64,000 bases of DNA, taken from NCBI GenBank assembly GCA_902774035.1, contig CACYHA010000006.1:1-64000 (forward strand). The letters run 5' to 3'. Below are positions 40,148 to 49,996 of this stretch, piece after piece (position 1 is the stretch's first letter; the number at the start of each line of letters is the position of its first letter). The stretch comes from Oscillospiraceae bacterium. GTDB lineage: Bacteria; Bacillota; Clostridia; Oscillospirales; Acutalibacteraceae. The translations under genes were made by a program, and so were the position numbers. The notes beneath the pieces are model-generated. The model made no database searches, was not told the DNA's origin, and saw nothing but the letters and a program-made list of their open reading frames with translations.

Positions 40148-41635
40148 ATGATCGACACTGCCATCAAACAACTGGTCCGCTACGCCGAAACGGCCGGCCT
40201 GCTCGAGGCGCAGGATCGCGTCTGGGCGGTCAACCGTCTGCTTGAGGTGCTGCAAAAGGAGACCTTTGACGATCCTGCGCTCACCGACGCGCAGCCGCCG
40301 CTGGAGGACATACTCCGCGTCCTGCTGGATGACGCGGCCGCCCGCGGCCTCATCAAGAACGATGTGACGAGCCGCGATCTGTTTGACACGAAGCTCATGG
40401 GCGCGCTGACGCCGCCGCCCTCCGCCGTGACAAAGGAGTTCCGCCGGCGCTATGACGCCTCGCCGAAGGAAGCGACGGACTACTTCTATCGCTTCAGCCG
40501 CAGCACGGATTACATCCGCACCTATCGCGTGGCAAAGGATCTGAAATGGCAGACCGAGACGGAATACGGCGTTTTGGATGTGACGGTCAACCTTTCGAAG
40601 CCGGAGAAGACTCCGGAGGAGATCGCCGCGGCGAAAAAGGCCAAGCAGGGCGGCTATCCGAAATGCCTGCTCTGCCCGGAGAACGAGGGCTACGCCGGTC
40701 GGGTGAACCATCCCGCGCGGCAGAACCACCGCATCATTCCCATCACCGTCGGCGGCAGCGACTGGGGATTCCAGTATTCTCCCTATGTCTATTACAATGA
40801 GCACTGCATCGTGTTCAATAAGCAGCACATCCCGATGAAGATCGACCGCAGCGCTTTTGAAAAGCTGCTGGACTTCATCGCCCTGTTCCCGCATTACTTT
40901 GTCGGCTCCAACGCCGATCTGCCCATCGTCGGCGGTTCGATCCTTTCCCATGAGCATTTTCAGGGCGGCAATTACGAGTTCGCCATGGCAAAGGCGCCGG
41001 TGGAGCGCAGCTTTTCCGTGAAGGGCTTTGAGAACGTGACCTGCGGCGTGGTCAAATGGCCGATGTCCGTGGTGCGTCTGCAGAGCGCCGACCGCGCGCA
41101 GCTTGTGGAGCTCGCCGACCGCATTCTGAACGTCTGGCGCGGCTACAGCGACGAAAGCTGCTTTATCTTTGCCGAAACCGACGGCGAACCCCACAACACC
41201 GTCACGCCGATCGCCCGCAAGCGCGGCGACCGGTTCGAGCTGGATTTGGTGCTGCGCAACAACATCACCACCGAGGAGCATCCCCTCGGCGTGTTCCATC
41301 CGCACAAGGAGCTGCACAACATCAAAAAAGAAAACATCGGCCTCATCGAGGTCATGGGTCTGGCTGTGCTGCCCGCCCGCCTCAAAAACGAGATGGCGCT
41401 GCTGGAACGCGCGATTTTGAACGGCGACGACCTCGAAAAAGACGAAACGCTGCAAAAGCACGCCGCCTGGGTCGCCTCCTTCCGCGAAAACTACAGCTTT
41501 ACCCCCGAAAACACACAGGTAATTTTGCAAAAAGAGATCGGCGTCGTGTTTGCCAAGGTATTGGAACACGCCGGCGTCTATAAGCGCGACGCTGCAGGAC
41601 AGCAGGGCTTCGACCGCTTTTTGCAGGCATTATAA
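40148..41635 (+). CDS. galT: UDP-glucose:hexose-1-phosphate uridylyltransferase, Gram-positive type
   Basis: 495 residues from ATG 40148 behind GGAGG. Exchanges UMP between UDP-glucose and galactose-1-phosphate in the Leloir pathway. The long Gram-positive class is recognised by an all-helical first 160 residues, ILSHEHFQGGNYEF and FHPHKELHNIKKENIGLIEVMGLAVLP. The catalytic HxH-type histidine cannot be assigned with certainty; HEHFQ is the best candidate. galK and galE are not in the window. A secreted Fn3 protein begins 16 bases after the stop, an odd partner. Confidence 0.93.
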   Translation: MIDTAIKQLVRYAETAGLLEAQDRVWAVNRLLEVLQKETFDDPALTDAQPPLEDILRVLLDDAAARGLIKNDVTSRDLFDTKLMGALTPPPSAVTKEFRRRYDASPKEATDYFYRFSRSTDYIRTYRVAKDLKWQTETEYGVLDVTVNLSKPEKTPEEIAAAKKAKQGGYPKCLLCPENEGYAGRVNHPARQNHRIIPITVGGSDWGFQYSPYVYYNEHCIVFNKQHIPMKIDRSAFEKLLDFIALFPHYFVGSNADLPIVGGSILSHEHFQGGNYEFAMAKAPVERSFSVKGFENVTCGVVKWPMSVVRLQSADRAQLVELADRILNVWRGYSDESCFIFAETDGEPHNTVTPIARKRGDRFELDLVLRNNITTEEHPLGVFHPHKELHNIKKENIGLIEVMGLAVLPARLKNEMALLERAILNGDDLEKDETLQKHAAWVASFRENYSFTPENTQVILQKEIGVVFAKVLEHAGVYKRDAAGQQGFDRFLQAL

Positions 41636-41650
41636 AAAGGAGTGTTCCCG

Positions 41651-43318
41651 ATGAAAACAAGAACCACCGCAAGCCGCCTGCTCGCCATGCTGATGGCGGT
41701 GCTGATGCTGTTTTCCGTCGTTCCGGCGGCAACACTGCTATCGGCCGGCGCTGCGCCGAGCACGAGCGCATCCAAAACCAAGCAGATGAGCAAGGCGAAG
41801 ATCACCGTCACCAGCCCGGTCAAATATACCGGCAAGGCCAAGCAGCCGATCGTTGAAGTGAAATACGGCAAAAAGACGCTCACGGAAGGCGTGCACTACA
41901 GAGTCAAGTACTACAACAATGTGGACGTCGGCATCGCGAAGGTGAAGGTCATCGCGCTGAAAAGCAGCAACTTCACCGGCAGCAAAATCGCGAAATTCCG
42001 CATCCAGCCCGCCAAAGTCGGCGGACTGAAAACCACCAAGACGGCCGAGACCTACATCAAGCTCGCCTGGAACGCCGTCAAGGGCGCCACGGGCTATGTG
42101 CTGTATCGCTATGACCCGGCGACCGGTCTTTACACCCGGATCAAGGCGGTGAAAAAGACTTCGGCCATCGCGACGAAGCTGACCGCCGGCACGACCTACC
42201 GCTTTGCCGTGCGCGCTTACACCCGCGTGGGCGACAAGAACTATTTCGGCACTTATTCCAAGCTGCGCAAGGCCGCAACGGCCGCCGCTCCCGCGCCGAC
42301 CCAGCCGACCCAGCCGACGCCGACCCAGCCCACACCGACGCAGCCGACGACGCCGACGCAGCCGACGCAGCCGACGACCCCGACAGAGCCGACAACGCCC
42401 ACGGAGCCGACGAATCCTACGGAGCCGACAAATCCCACGGATCCGACGACCCCGACGACGCCGACCCAGCCGGCAGAGCCTTTGGACGAAGGCCCGGTGA
42501 CCGGATTGAAGGCGAGCAAGAGCGGCGACAGTGTCGTTTTGACCTGGAACGCAGCGAAGGGCGCAACGGGCTATGAGGTCTGCACCTATGACCGCGTAAA
42601 CAACAGCTATAAGACGCTGCAGACCACGGCGACCAACACCGCCACGGTGACCGGTCTCAAAAAGCAGCAGCCCAACTACTTTTCCGTACGCGCTCTGCAG
42701 ACGGCAAACGGCGCCACCAAATACAGCGCCTACAGCGAAACCGTGGAACAGACCGTTTACTATGCGGATTACTATGCCGCCGTCTTCAAAAAGGGCGAGT
42801 ACACCGTAGAGATGCGGATCCTTGCCGACGATCCGAGCCTTTCCATGGATAAGATGACCCTCGCCGCCAAAAACGGCAACCTCAACATGAGAACCACCAT
42901 CAAGGACGACAGCCTGGGCAACATGGACGCCGAAATGCTCTATATCAAGAGCAAGAACAAGCTCTATGTCCACGCCATGGGCATGTGGATCGACGGCAAC
43001 ACCCTGCTGGGTGAAGACGACAGCATGTTCTCGCAGATGAACATCTTCGGTACGCTGGATCTGGACAATCTGGACGACGTGGAGCTGAGCACCGAACGGA
43101 TCGGCACGACCATGTACACGACCGAGACCGTGAAGGGCAAGAACGCCGACACCACCTTCTATATCGACAACACCGGCGCCCTGAAGCGCATTGTGGTTTC
43201 CGGCGGCGGCGCGGACGCGACGATGGAGATCCTTTCCTTCTCGACCAAGGCCAACGACAGTTGGTTCGTCGAACCGAAAGCCTCCGAGGTTGTGGATATC
43301 AGCGGTTTGATGAACTGA
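41651..43318 (+). CDS. Secreted Fn3 protein with proline-threonine linker
   Basis: 555 residues from ATG 41651 (AAAGGAG upstream). Signal peptide 1-32. A YDG-like beta domain (residues about 45-120) is followed by Fn3 (about 122-210), a 65-residue linker built from PT, PTQ and PTEP repeats (about 213-278), a second Fn3 (about 282-365) and a C-terminal domain of about 190 residues (YTVEMRILADD to the end) that may bind ligand. The linker is a typical wall-spanning spacer. No sortase motif. Linked to galT by spacing but not by obvious function; the DUF4474 gene follows after 30 bases. Confidence 0.8.
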   Translation: MKTRTTASRLLAMLMAVLMLFSVVPAATLLSAGAAPSTSASKTKQMSKAKITVTSPVKYTGKAKQPIVEVKYGKKTLTEGVHYRVKYYNNVDVGIAKVKVIALKSSNFTGSKIAKFRIQPAKVGGLKTTKTAETYIKLAWNAVKGATGYVLYRYDPATGLYTRIKAVKKTSAIATKLTAGTTYRFAVRAYTRVGDKNYFGTYSKLRKAATAAAPAPTQPTQPTPTQPTPTQPTTPTQPTQPTTPTEPTTPTEPTNPTEPTNPTDPTTPTTPTQPAEPLDEGPVTGLKASKSGDSVVLTWNAAKGATGYEVCTYDRVNNSYKTLQTTATNTATVTGLKKQQPNYFSVRALQTANGATKYSAYSETVEQTVYYADYYAAVFKKGEYTVEMRILADDPSLSMDKMTLAAKNGNLNMRTTIKDDSLGNMDAEMLYIKSKNKLYVHAMGMWIDGNTLLGEDDSMFSQMNIFGTLDLDNLDDVELSTERIGTTMYTTETVKGKNADTTFYIDNTGALKRIVVSGGGADATMEILSFSTKANDSWFVEPKASEVVDISGLMN

Positions 43319-43348
43319 TCTGACGCCTGTATTTTTGAAAGGAGCCCC

Positions 43349-44569
43349 ATGCTGAACAAAATCATCGCCTTTCTGCTGGCGCCGCTGCTGTTTTTCCAGA
43401 CCCTGACGCCCGCCTTCCTCGGCGCAAGGAACGACCAGTCCTTTTCCGACGCCGACCTGCAGAATCTGCGCTCTCCGGCCGATTATGTGAACTATGTGCA
43501 GGAGCACGGCGCACCCGTGCTGGCCACGGAAACGCTGCTGCGCCCCACCAAGCCGCTGACGACCCTGCGCCGCATCCTCACCGGAAAGATCTTCTCCGAA
43601 GAAAAGGAGGCCTTCATCCAGGTGAAGGCGGACGAGACCTTCTCCGCCATGTATGAGAGCGTTCTCGACGCCTCCGGCTTCGACGTGCTTTCGATCCTGA
43701 ACCATGTGCCCGATCTTTCGGATCCCCTTTCCCTGCTGGTCAGAAGCTTGCGCATCGACACGGCGGCGCTGCGGGAATGGACGATCGAACAGCGCGACAA
43801 ATACAACGCCAAAGGCCAAAACGGCGTGGCCATCGCCTTCCGGATGTTCGGCGTTTTCCTCAGCGTTGTCAAGGAGGCCGAGGTTTTCGGCACGCCCACC
43901 GGCGAGCCGGATGAGATCCAGGTCTGCCTGCGTCTGATCTATCACGACGGCACCGAGGACGTGCTTTACCCCGCGACCTATATCAATACCGCCACCGGCC
44001 AATGCTACAGCAAGGAGGGCGTGGGCATGTTCGCCACCGGCGTGGACATGGACATGAACCAGATGGTGGCCTGCGGCGCGATCAACGCCTGGCAGCGCGA
44101 GTTCGGCTTCATGCTGTTCTACGATCTGTTGGCCGATACGTCGCCCCTGTTCAATTTTACTACTCGCCGCTTCAAGTTTGATTACGCCGGCAAGGAGTGG
44201 ATGATCCAAATCTGGAAGGGCAATTACCTGATGATCACGAACGGCGGCGAGCTGGGCGTCTACAACCGCGAAAAATGGCGATTCGGCACCTATTACGACT
44301 GCGCGAAGGATGAAGAGCTGATGGATATGACCATGGAGCTTTCCCACGGCGATGAGGTGCTGTTCACCGTCGGCCCCGAAAAGCACTGGTGGCTCACAGG
44401 ATTCAAGGCGGGTAAGACGCTGTATCTGCCCGACACGCTGACGCTGCGCTTCTCCATCGACTTCCCGAACGCCGAAATGCGCAAGGCCTTCACCGACGCC
44501 GTGGACCGCCACATTCTCCACGACGTGCGCTACACGCTGAACGGCAACACGGTCAGCGCTGTCTGGTGA
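43349..44569 (+). CDS. DUF4474-containing exported protein
   Basis: 406 residues from ATG 43349 behind AAAGGAG. A hydrophobic N-terminus (1-24) acts as a signal peptide or anchor. The C-terminal 230 residues carry the DUF4474 core (RRFKFDYAGKEWMIQIWKGNYLMITNGGELGVYNRE), an uncharacterised domain of Firmicutes surface proteins. Co-transcription with the Fn3 gene upstream is likely from the 30-base gap. Confidence 0.8.
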   Translation: MLNKIIAFLLAPLLFFQTLTPAFLGARNDQSFSDADLQNLRSPADYVNYVQEHGAPVLATETLLRPTKPLTTLRRILTGKIFSEEKEAFIQVKADETFSAMYESVLDASGFDVLSILNHVPDLSDPLSLLVRSLRIDTAALREWTIEQRDKYNAKGQNGVAIAFRMFGVFLSVVKEAEVFGTPTGEPDEIQVCLRLIYHDGTEDVLYPATYINTATGQCYSKEGVGMFATGVDMDMNQMVACGAINAWQREFGFMLFYDLLADTSPLFNFTTRRFKFDYAGKEWMIQIWKGNYLMITNGGELGVYNREKWRFGTYYDCAKDEELMDMTMELSHGDEVLFTVGPEKHWWLTGFKAGKTLYLPDTLTLRFSIDFPNAEMRKAFTDAVDRHILHDVRYTLNGNTVSAVW

Positions 44570-44592
44570 AATGCCGCGAAAAAAATTGCCCC

Positions 44593-44620
44593 TTGATTTT
44601 TTCAAAAAATGTGCTACAAT
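44593..44620 (+). promoter_or_regulatory. Promoter of the short LRR gene
   Basis: TTGATT, 16 bases, TACAAT (44615-44620), 56 bases before ATG 44677. Confidence 0.7.
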
Positions 44621-44676
44621 AAGGATGAGATTTTATCCTTTGAATAACCATTGAACTTTGGAAAGGAGATCATTCC

Positions 44677-45684
44677 ATGAAACTGACCAAAAAACTGTTT
44701 GCCGTTCTGCTTGCGGCGCTGATGCTGCTGACGGCGGTTCCCTTCGCCTTTGCTGCACAAGTGGATTACAACATTGCCGACGGTGTTCTGACGGTTACCG
44801 GCAGCGGCGAAATGCCGAGCTTCCAGTACACCGACCGTCCCTGGGCGGCTTCTGCCGATTCCATCACCTCCATCGTGGTGGAGGGCTGCACCAATGTCAG
44901 CCCCTACGCGTTTAAGGATTTGGCGAAGGTGACCGAGGTTACGCTGTCCGAGAGCGTGCAGGACATCGACATCTATGCTTTCCTCGGCTGCGAAGCGCTG
45001 ACGACCATCACCCTGCCCGCGGAGCTGACCGCGCTGAAGACCGGCGTATTCAGCGGCTGCAAAGCCCTAACCGCCATCACGATCCCCGACAAGGTGGAAG
45101 AGATTCAGACCTATGCGTTCAACCAGTGCGGTCTGACGGAGATCTTCCTGCCCTTCTCGGTGAAGAACATTGCGAAGAACGCCTTTGCCCACTGCGAAGC
45201 GCTCAAGAAGGTTACGGTCAAGAACAACGAGTGCAACATCGTTTCGGGCGCTTTCCCGCCGCCGGCGGAAGCGCAGATCACCTTCTATTCCGTCTACAAC
45301 TCCAAGGCCGACAACTTTGCCATTGCCAACGGTTACGGCTATGAGCGTATCCCCGACGAGAACAAGCCGCAGTACGACACCCCGGACACGGTTCAGGAAG
45401 TGGTTCAGGTCTCGCAGGACAATCTGAAGGATACGAAGTTCGGTTCCTTCCTGCGCCGTCTGTTCGAGCTGCTCGGCCTGCAGAAGAAAGAGGAGCCCGC
45501 ACAGATTGAAGGCGGCGGCTCCGGTTCCGGTTCCGGCGGCGGAGATCCCGATGAAAGCAAGCCGCTGGTCATCACCGGCGTCGGCGCGGACATCGGCAAC
45601 TTCCTCATGAAAACCTCCCTTGCGGAGATCATTCTGAGCCTGCGCGAAGCGCTGCAGACATTCCTGAGTTCCGCCGGGAAATAA
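44677..45684 (+). CDS. Secreted BspA-type leucine-rich-repeat protein (short)
   Basis: 335 residues. Signal peptide 1-26 (PFAFAA). Residues about 30-230 are BspA-type repeats (ALTTITLPAELTALKTGVFSGC and similar). A Gly/Ser linker with GGGSGSGSGGG (about 280-290) is followed by a C-terminal hydrophobic helix near residues 310-330 that may anchor it. It shares the repeat type of the 10-12 kb surface protein. Start: ATG 44677 behind AAAGGAG. Single-gene unit. Confidence 0.85.
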   Translation: MKLTKKLFAVLLAALMLLTAVPFAFAAQVDYNIADGVLTVTGSGEMPSFQYTDRPWAASADSITSIVVEGCTNVSPYAFKDLAKVTEVTLSESVQDIDIYAFLGCEALTTITLPAELTALKTGVFSGCKALTAITIPDKVEEIQTYAFNQCGLTEIFLPFSVKNIAKNAFAHCEALKKVTVKNNECNIVSGAFPPPAEAQITFYSVYNSKADNFAIANGYGYERIPDENKPQYDTPDTVQEVVQVSQDNLKDTKFGSFLRRLFELLGLQKKEEPAQIEGGGSGSGSGGGDPDESKPLVITGVGADIGNFLMKTSLAEIILSLREALQTFLSSAGK

Positions 45685-45737
45685 ACAAAAGAAAAAGGGC
45701 CTGTTGAAACAACCGGTGCCCCGAAGAAGAAACCGCG

Positions 45738-45816
45738 CAGGGGTCGCCCCGTGCGGCCGCCCCTGCGCGATGGTTCTTAACCTCATGACCCTGCTGTTTT
45801 CAGCAGGGCTTTTTTT
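45738..45816 (+). terminator. Two hairpins after the short LRR gene
   Basis: CGCGCAGGGG / CCCCTGCGCG (about 45735-45770) and then CCCTGCTG / CAGCAGGG (45789-45808) with a run of seven T. The second is a clear intrinsic terminator; the first may be a stabilising stem. Confidence 0.75.
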
Positions 45817-45846
45817 GTGTATATTTGTGTATAAATGTATGACCTG

Positions 45847-46776
45847 TCAGGAAAAATGAGCGGTCAGCCGCTGCAGCTCGGCGTCGGTGATCTCCACGGC
45901 ATGGCCGTGCTTAAACCCGTAGGGGAAGGAAAAGGCTTCGTCGGCCCGGCAAAACGCCGCGTTGCCGGCGGCAGGGGAAAGGAAGGGCACATAGCCCATC
46001 TTTTCTTTTTCGCAGCCGAAAAAATCCAGCAGCAGGCACCAGCGGCCGTCCGGAAGCACAAAGGTCGTCGGCGCTTCATAGGCGCCGGGATCCCGCATGG
46101 TTTGGATGCGCGCGGTGAAGGCTTCGTCGTCCTCATAGGGGCCGAACAGCGTTTCTGCCGTGGCGTGCATCACGCCGGAGGGGTTTTGGCTGTTTTTATA
46201 GAACAGGTGATAGGTGTCGCCGTGTCTGACAAGATGGGAATCGAGGATCTCCGTCGGCCGGTCAAAAAACAGGCGCGGCGGGGAGAAATCTCGGAAATCC
46301 TTTGTGGTGCAGCAGTAGATCGACATGTGCTCGAAGCCTGTTTCACGCACTGTGGCGCTCCAGTGCAGCAGATACGTCCCGCTGCTTTCGTCAAAGAAGA
46401 CCTCCGGCGCCCAGAGGCAGCCGAAGTCCCCGCAGCCGGAGAACCACAGCTCCTGCGGCGAAAAACGCACCAGATCGTCCGAGCGCCAGAGGGAAAGGTG
46501 TTTGCTGCCGGCGTGGTTGAGCTGCCGCCAGTCCACGTTGTGCCCGGCGTCCATGTGGCGCACGATGCAAAGGTCCGTCGCGAGGATCACAAAGCCGCCC
46601 GTGCGCAGCCGCACAAGCTCGATGTCGCGGCAGCCGAGATCGCCACGCGTGCAGGTCAAAACGGGCTTGCCGCCGTTCAGGGCTTTCCAGTCGGTTCCGT
46701 TTTCGCTGACGGCAAAATGCACCTGCTCGCCGTCGGGCGTCAGTTTTTCGCGAAAGTGCACAAAGAGATACGGCAT
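45847..46776 (-). CDS. GH43-like glycoside hydrolase
   Basis: 309 residues, no signal peptide. The beta-propeller pattern includes CLWAPEVFFDESSGTYLLHWS, TEILDSHLVRHGDTYHLFY and GAYEAPTTFVLPDGRW, in the order of GH43 and related families; the three acids are probably in these segments. Substrate unknown. It is the last gene of an operon with a transporter and a membrane-anchored LRR protein, five bases after the LRR stop. A cytoplasmic enzyme next to a sugar-cation-type transporter suggests use of imported oligosaccharides. Confidence 0.72.
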   Translation of the reverse strand: MPYLFVHFREKLTPDGEQVHFAVSENGTDWKALNGGKPVLTCTRGDLGCRDIELVRLRTGGFVILATDLCIVRHMDAGHNVDWRQLNHAGSKHLSLWRSDDLVRFSPQELWFSGCGDFGCLWAPEVFFDESSGTYLLHWSATVRETGFEHMSIYCCTTKDFRDFSPPRLFFDRPTEILDSHLVRHGDTYHLFYKNSQNPSGVMHATAETLFGPYEDDEAFTARIQTMRDPGAYEAPTTFVLPDGRWCLLLDFFGCEKEKMGYVPFLSPAAGNAAFCRADEAFSFPYGFKHGHAVEITDAELQRLTAHFS

Positions 46777-46780
46777 GGGC

Positions 46781-48004
46781 TCAGCCTTCGCGTTCGGCGC
46801 CGTAGCGCACGGCGATGTTCTTCGGAAACAGGCCGGTGGAGATCTGCGGCCGCCAGTGGTCGCCCAGCGTCGTCTGCGCGCGGAAGGCTTCTTCCTCCAG
46901 CGCGATGCAGATCTCGCTGACGCCCTTGATCTCGCCGTCCTCCTTGTAGCAGGTGTCCCAGAAGGCGTGGTGGCCGATCTTCGTCACCGATGCGGGAACA
47001 AAGAGATAGGTCAGCGCCTGGTTGCCGGTGAGTGCATCGGAACCGATGATTTCAAGGCCTTCCGGCAAAGAGGGATATGCATCCTTTTGGATGACCGACA
47101 GATCGGCAAGGGCTTCGAGCCCGGCGGGATGGGTACAGGTGAAAATGTGTTCCAGCGACGTACACTTGAACAGACCGAGCGTCTCGATCTCCCGCAGCCC
47201 TTCGGGCAGATACAGGTCGGTGAGATTGGCGTAGTTGAACGCCATTTCCCCGATGACCGTCACTGACGGGGGCAGCACATAGGTGCGTGTGTCGGCGTTG
47301 TATTTTTCATAGAACGCCTCGTCATAGACTTCCGTCGGGCCCCAGAGTTCTTCCACGGGTTTTCCGGCGGCATCTTTGAGGTCGCCGTAGCCGCGGGAAT
47401 TGCGCAGATATTTGTCGTGGTCAATGGGATAGCAGACGACGCGCGTCAGGTCCTTTGTGTAGAGTACGCCGTCGAGGTCGCAGTAAGCCGGGTTGTCCGG
47501 GTCGACCCGGATGGTCTGCAGCGCCCAGCAGCTATAGAAGGAGGTGGGTTCGACCGAGACCACGTTTTTGCCGAGGCGGATCTCCGTCAGCTTTTCGTCG
47601 CAGTTGAAGGCGAATTCGTGCAGGGCGGTGACCGGGGTTTTCGCGTCGTCCTCGGTGCGGTCAATGGTCAGCGTCGTCACGTCGCCGGGGTTGGAAAAGC
47701 GCACCAGCTCGCTGCTGCCGTCCTCCAGAACGGCATATTTAAACGGCACGGTGTGAACAGCGCGAATACTGAAAAAGATGGCAAGGCCGATGGCGATCAG
47801 CAGAATGACGACCACAAGGATCTTTTTTTGCCGCATGTTTTTGATCGGCTTTCCGATCCGGGGCGCATGCAGACCTTCGATCTGGTAGGTCCAGATCTCA
47901 TCCTCCGGAATGTCCAGCGTATAGGCCGGCGCCTGGGCGGCTTCCTCCTTTGCCTCTTTGGCAAGGAAGTCTTCGCTGTTCTTCTTTGCTTTTTCCTTTT
48001 TCAT
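46781..48004 (-). CDS. Membrane-anchored LRR protein
   Basis: 407 residues. An N-terminal cytoplasmic segment of about 57 residues (Lys/Glu-rich), one membrane helix (about 60-82), then leucine-rich repeats of the BspA type outside (LTEIRLGKNVVSVEPTSFYSC and later units). The orientation has a large cytoplasmic tail, unlike the secreted LRR proteins of this window. Its start overlaps the transporter's stop by four bases (ATGA), so the two are translated together. It may be a substrate-binding or surface partner of the transporter. Confidence 0.8.
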   Translation of the reverse strand: MKKEKAKKNSEDFLAKEAKEEAAQAPAYTLDIPEDEIWTYQIEGLHAPRIGKPIKNMRQKKILVVVILLIAIGLAIFFSIRAVHTVPFKYAVLEDGSSELVRFSNPGDVTTLTIDRTEDDAKTPVTALHEFAFNCDEKLTEIRLGKNVVSVEPTSFYSCWALQTIRVDPDNPAYCDLDGVLYTKDLTRVVCYPIDHDKYLRNSRGYGDLKDAAGKPVEELWGPTEVYDEAFYEKYNADTRTYVLPPSVTVIGEMAFNYANLTDLYLPEGLREIETLGLFKCTSLEHIFTCTHPAGLEALADLSVIQKDAYPSLPEGLEIIGSDALTGNQALTYLFVPASVTKIGHHAFWDTCYKEDGEIKGVSEICIALEEEAFRAQTTLGDHWRPQISTGLFPKNIAVRYGAEREG

Positions 48005-49824
48005 TCCGTCACCTCCTGTGTGCAGGACACCGGTACGGGGGCGGCGCCTTCCTCGGTTTCCTGCGTTTCCTGTGCCGCTGCCGAGTTCTGTTCTTCCTCC
48101 AACTGTTTGCGCGTCACTTCTTCTCTGCGGCGCAGCACTTCAATGACCTTGAACTGTTTGTCGTCGGTGTAATCCCAAAAGAAGAAGGGGATGGCCATGA
48201 GCACATAGCCCACAATGTCAATGATCATGGGAATGACGATGATTTTGATGCGCGAGGCGTCCACAAACAGAATATCCCAGTTGCTGTTGAAGCCGTATTT
48301 CAGCAGCAGCAGCGGAATAATCAGGCCCACGAACGAGGTGATCGGTCCGGTGAACCAGCCGAACACGCCCGAAAAGTTTTCAAGCCGTTCGCCGGAAAGA
48401 TACATCTGATAGTCATTGATACGCACGTCCATATCGTGCTGCGCGGTGACAGGCACGGTCTTGCACACTTCCATCAGGAAGAGCACGACCACACAAAGGG
48501 TGCCGCACAGCGTCAGATTTTCGCCGCAGAACAAAATCGCCAGCACGATGATCCCGTTGCCGATGGCGCGGGAAAGCTGGAAAAAGATCATCAGGTGTTT
48601 ATACTTGAACCGTTTGAGAAAATAGGGTGCAAACAGGTCGGGCGGCGTTCCCGCAAACGAGATCAGCGCCACGATCAGACTGTAGGCAAGGCCGCTCAGA
48701 CGGAAAGTGTAAAGATAAAGGATCGTTGTGATGCCGAGCATACCGTTGCCCAGCGAGTCCAGAAGCTGATAGACGGTGTTGATCCACTTATACTTGTTGC
48801 CCATGACGCCGAACATGCCGTCCCAGAAATTGATCTGGACTTTCTTTTCCAGTGGCGGCTGAGGGATACGCTCTTTCACGCGGCCGGCAAACACGATGGT
48901 CAGCGTTGCAAAGGTGATGAAGGTGATGGGGATCACATAGCGGAACATGTTGATATCCGCCCATTTGTAGCGCAGCATGCCGATGAACACGGGCAGAATG
49001 ATCGCGAGAATGGAGTTGAAAATGTGGGAGATCTTGATAGGATAGGAGCGCACGAGGATACGTTCGCGCACGTTGGGGCTGATGTTCATTGCCGCGGCTT
49101 CCATCTGTTCGCCGAAGCCGAACATGTTATAGACCGCAAACAGCAGGTTCGCGACCCAAACGCGGGTGACCACATCGGGAATGTTATAGAACGGCAGCCA
49201 GCCGATCAGCACGACCATGATGCACTTGGGCACAACGTCGCTGTAAAGGCAGTATTTGTAGCGGCCGAATTTCGGGATCAGCTTTTTGCGCCAGAAGATG
49301 TTGCGCAGGCCGACATAGCCGTTGAAGAAGGTGTGCGTGCCGAGGATCTTGAACGCCGAGGCGCACGAGATGCCCTCCAGCGAGTTCATGTAGGTGACGA
49401 ACCAGCCGCTCTGATCGAAGAATCTTGTGATGTCGAAGATGATCAGCGAGAGACCGATGACTACCATGGACACGTAGGTGATGACGAGCTTCCGTTCCGT
49501 CTTTTTCGGCAAAAAGCCGAGGTTGTCGCAGACGAACCACCAGATCAGCGTCCAGACATAGCCCAGCGGCATATTGATGATGTTGATGACGGAAAACGTC
49601 AGGTACGGCAGCTTGTAGTGGTACATCATCAGATAGCACGACGCGGCGAACGCGATGTATTCCAGCGTTTTGGAACCGGCGTAGTTGCTGCCGACCGAGA
49701 CGATGACGTCCTTGTATTCCTTGTAGGGCACATACTTCCCCGGCGCCGGAGTGTTCCAGTGGCTCCGGATCTCGCGCAGCAGCCCCTTGACCTTGCCGCC
49801 GAAGCCGCTTTTATTTTCTTCCAT
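48001..49824 (-). CDS. MFS/GPH-type transporter
   Basis: 607 residues from ATG 49824 (AAAGGAAA upstream; the longer frame has no site). About 12 membrane helices, and a long C-terminal cytoplasmic tail of about 70 residues rich in Glu and Gln. The overall pattern resembles the glycoside-pentoside-hexuronide cation symporters. Substrate unknown; the downstream glycosidase suggests a glycoside. First gene of a three-gene operon with promoter at 49885-49913. Confidence 0.78.
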   Translation of the reverse strand: MEENKSGFGGKVKGLLREIRSHWNTPAPGKYVPYKEYKDVIVSVGSNYAGSKTLEYIAFAASCYLMMYHYKLPYLTFSVINIINMPLGYVWTLIWWFVCDNLGFLPKKTERKLVITYVSMVVIGLSLIIFDITRFFDQSGWFVTYMNSLEGISCASAFKILGTHTFFNGYVGLRNIFWRKKLIPKFGRYKYCLYSDVVPKCIMVVLIGWLPFYNIPDVVTRVWVANLLFAVYNMFGFGEQMEAAAMNISPNVRERILVRSYPIKISHIFNSILAIILPVFIGMLRYKWADINMFRYVIPITFITFATLTIVFAGRVKERIPQPPLEKKVQINFWDGMFGVMGNKYKWINTVYQLLDSLGNGMLGITTILYLYTFRLSGLAYSLIVALISFAGTPPDLFAPYFLKRFKYKHLMIFFQLSRAIGNGIIVLAILFCGENLTLCGTLCVVVLFLMEVCKTVPVTAQHDMDVRINDYQMYLSGERLENFSGVFGWFTGPITSFVGLIIPLLLLKYGFNSNWDILFVDASRIKIIVIPMIIDIVGYVLMAIPFFFWDYTDDKQFKVIEVLRRREEVTRKQLEEEQNSAAAQETQETEEGAAPVPVSCTQEVTE

Positions 49825-49860
49825 TGCAGCGTTTCCTTTCTTTGATTGTTTGTTTTCAAC

Positions 49861-49913
49861 AGAATCAGAGAAGATTCTATGAATACTATAGAGGATATTG
49901 ACCAAATTGTCAA
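49861..49913 (-). promoter_or_regulatory. Promoter of the transporter operon with inverted repeat
   Basis: On the minus strand, TTGACA (49908-49913), 17 bases, TATAGT (49885-49890). AGAATC-N6-GATTCT (49861-49878) lies just downstream of the start site, suitable for a repressor. Confidence 0.7.
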
Positions 49914-49941
49914 GCGAAAGAGACGGAAAACAAAAGTCTTC

Positions 49942-49974
49942 TGAAAAAGAAAAACGACCCGGATGGATCGTTTT
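49942..49974 (-). terminator. Terminator of the beta-helix gene
   Basis: AAAACGATCC-type stem with T-rich tail on the minus strand. The stem sequence is related to the terminators at 51454-51482 and 51673-51703. Confidence 0.7.
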
Positions 49975-49996
49975 CCCTTAAAACAGTATTTCGCTG

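Noticed and set aside
38416..40245. 609-codon plus-strand frame through the four-way-junction element and the ATPase gene
   Set aside because: It has no ribosome-binding site and reads antisense through a gene with a clear Walker A motif; high GC keeps the shadow frame open.
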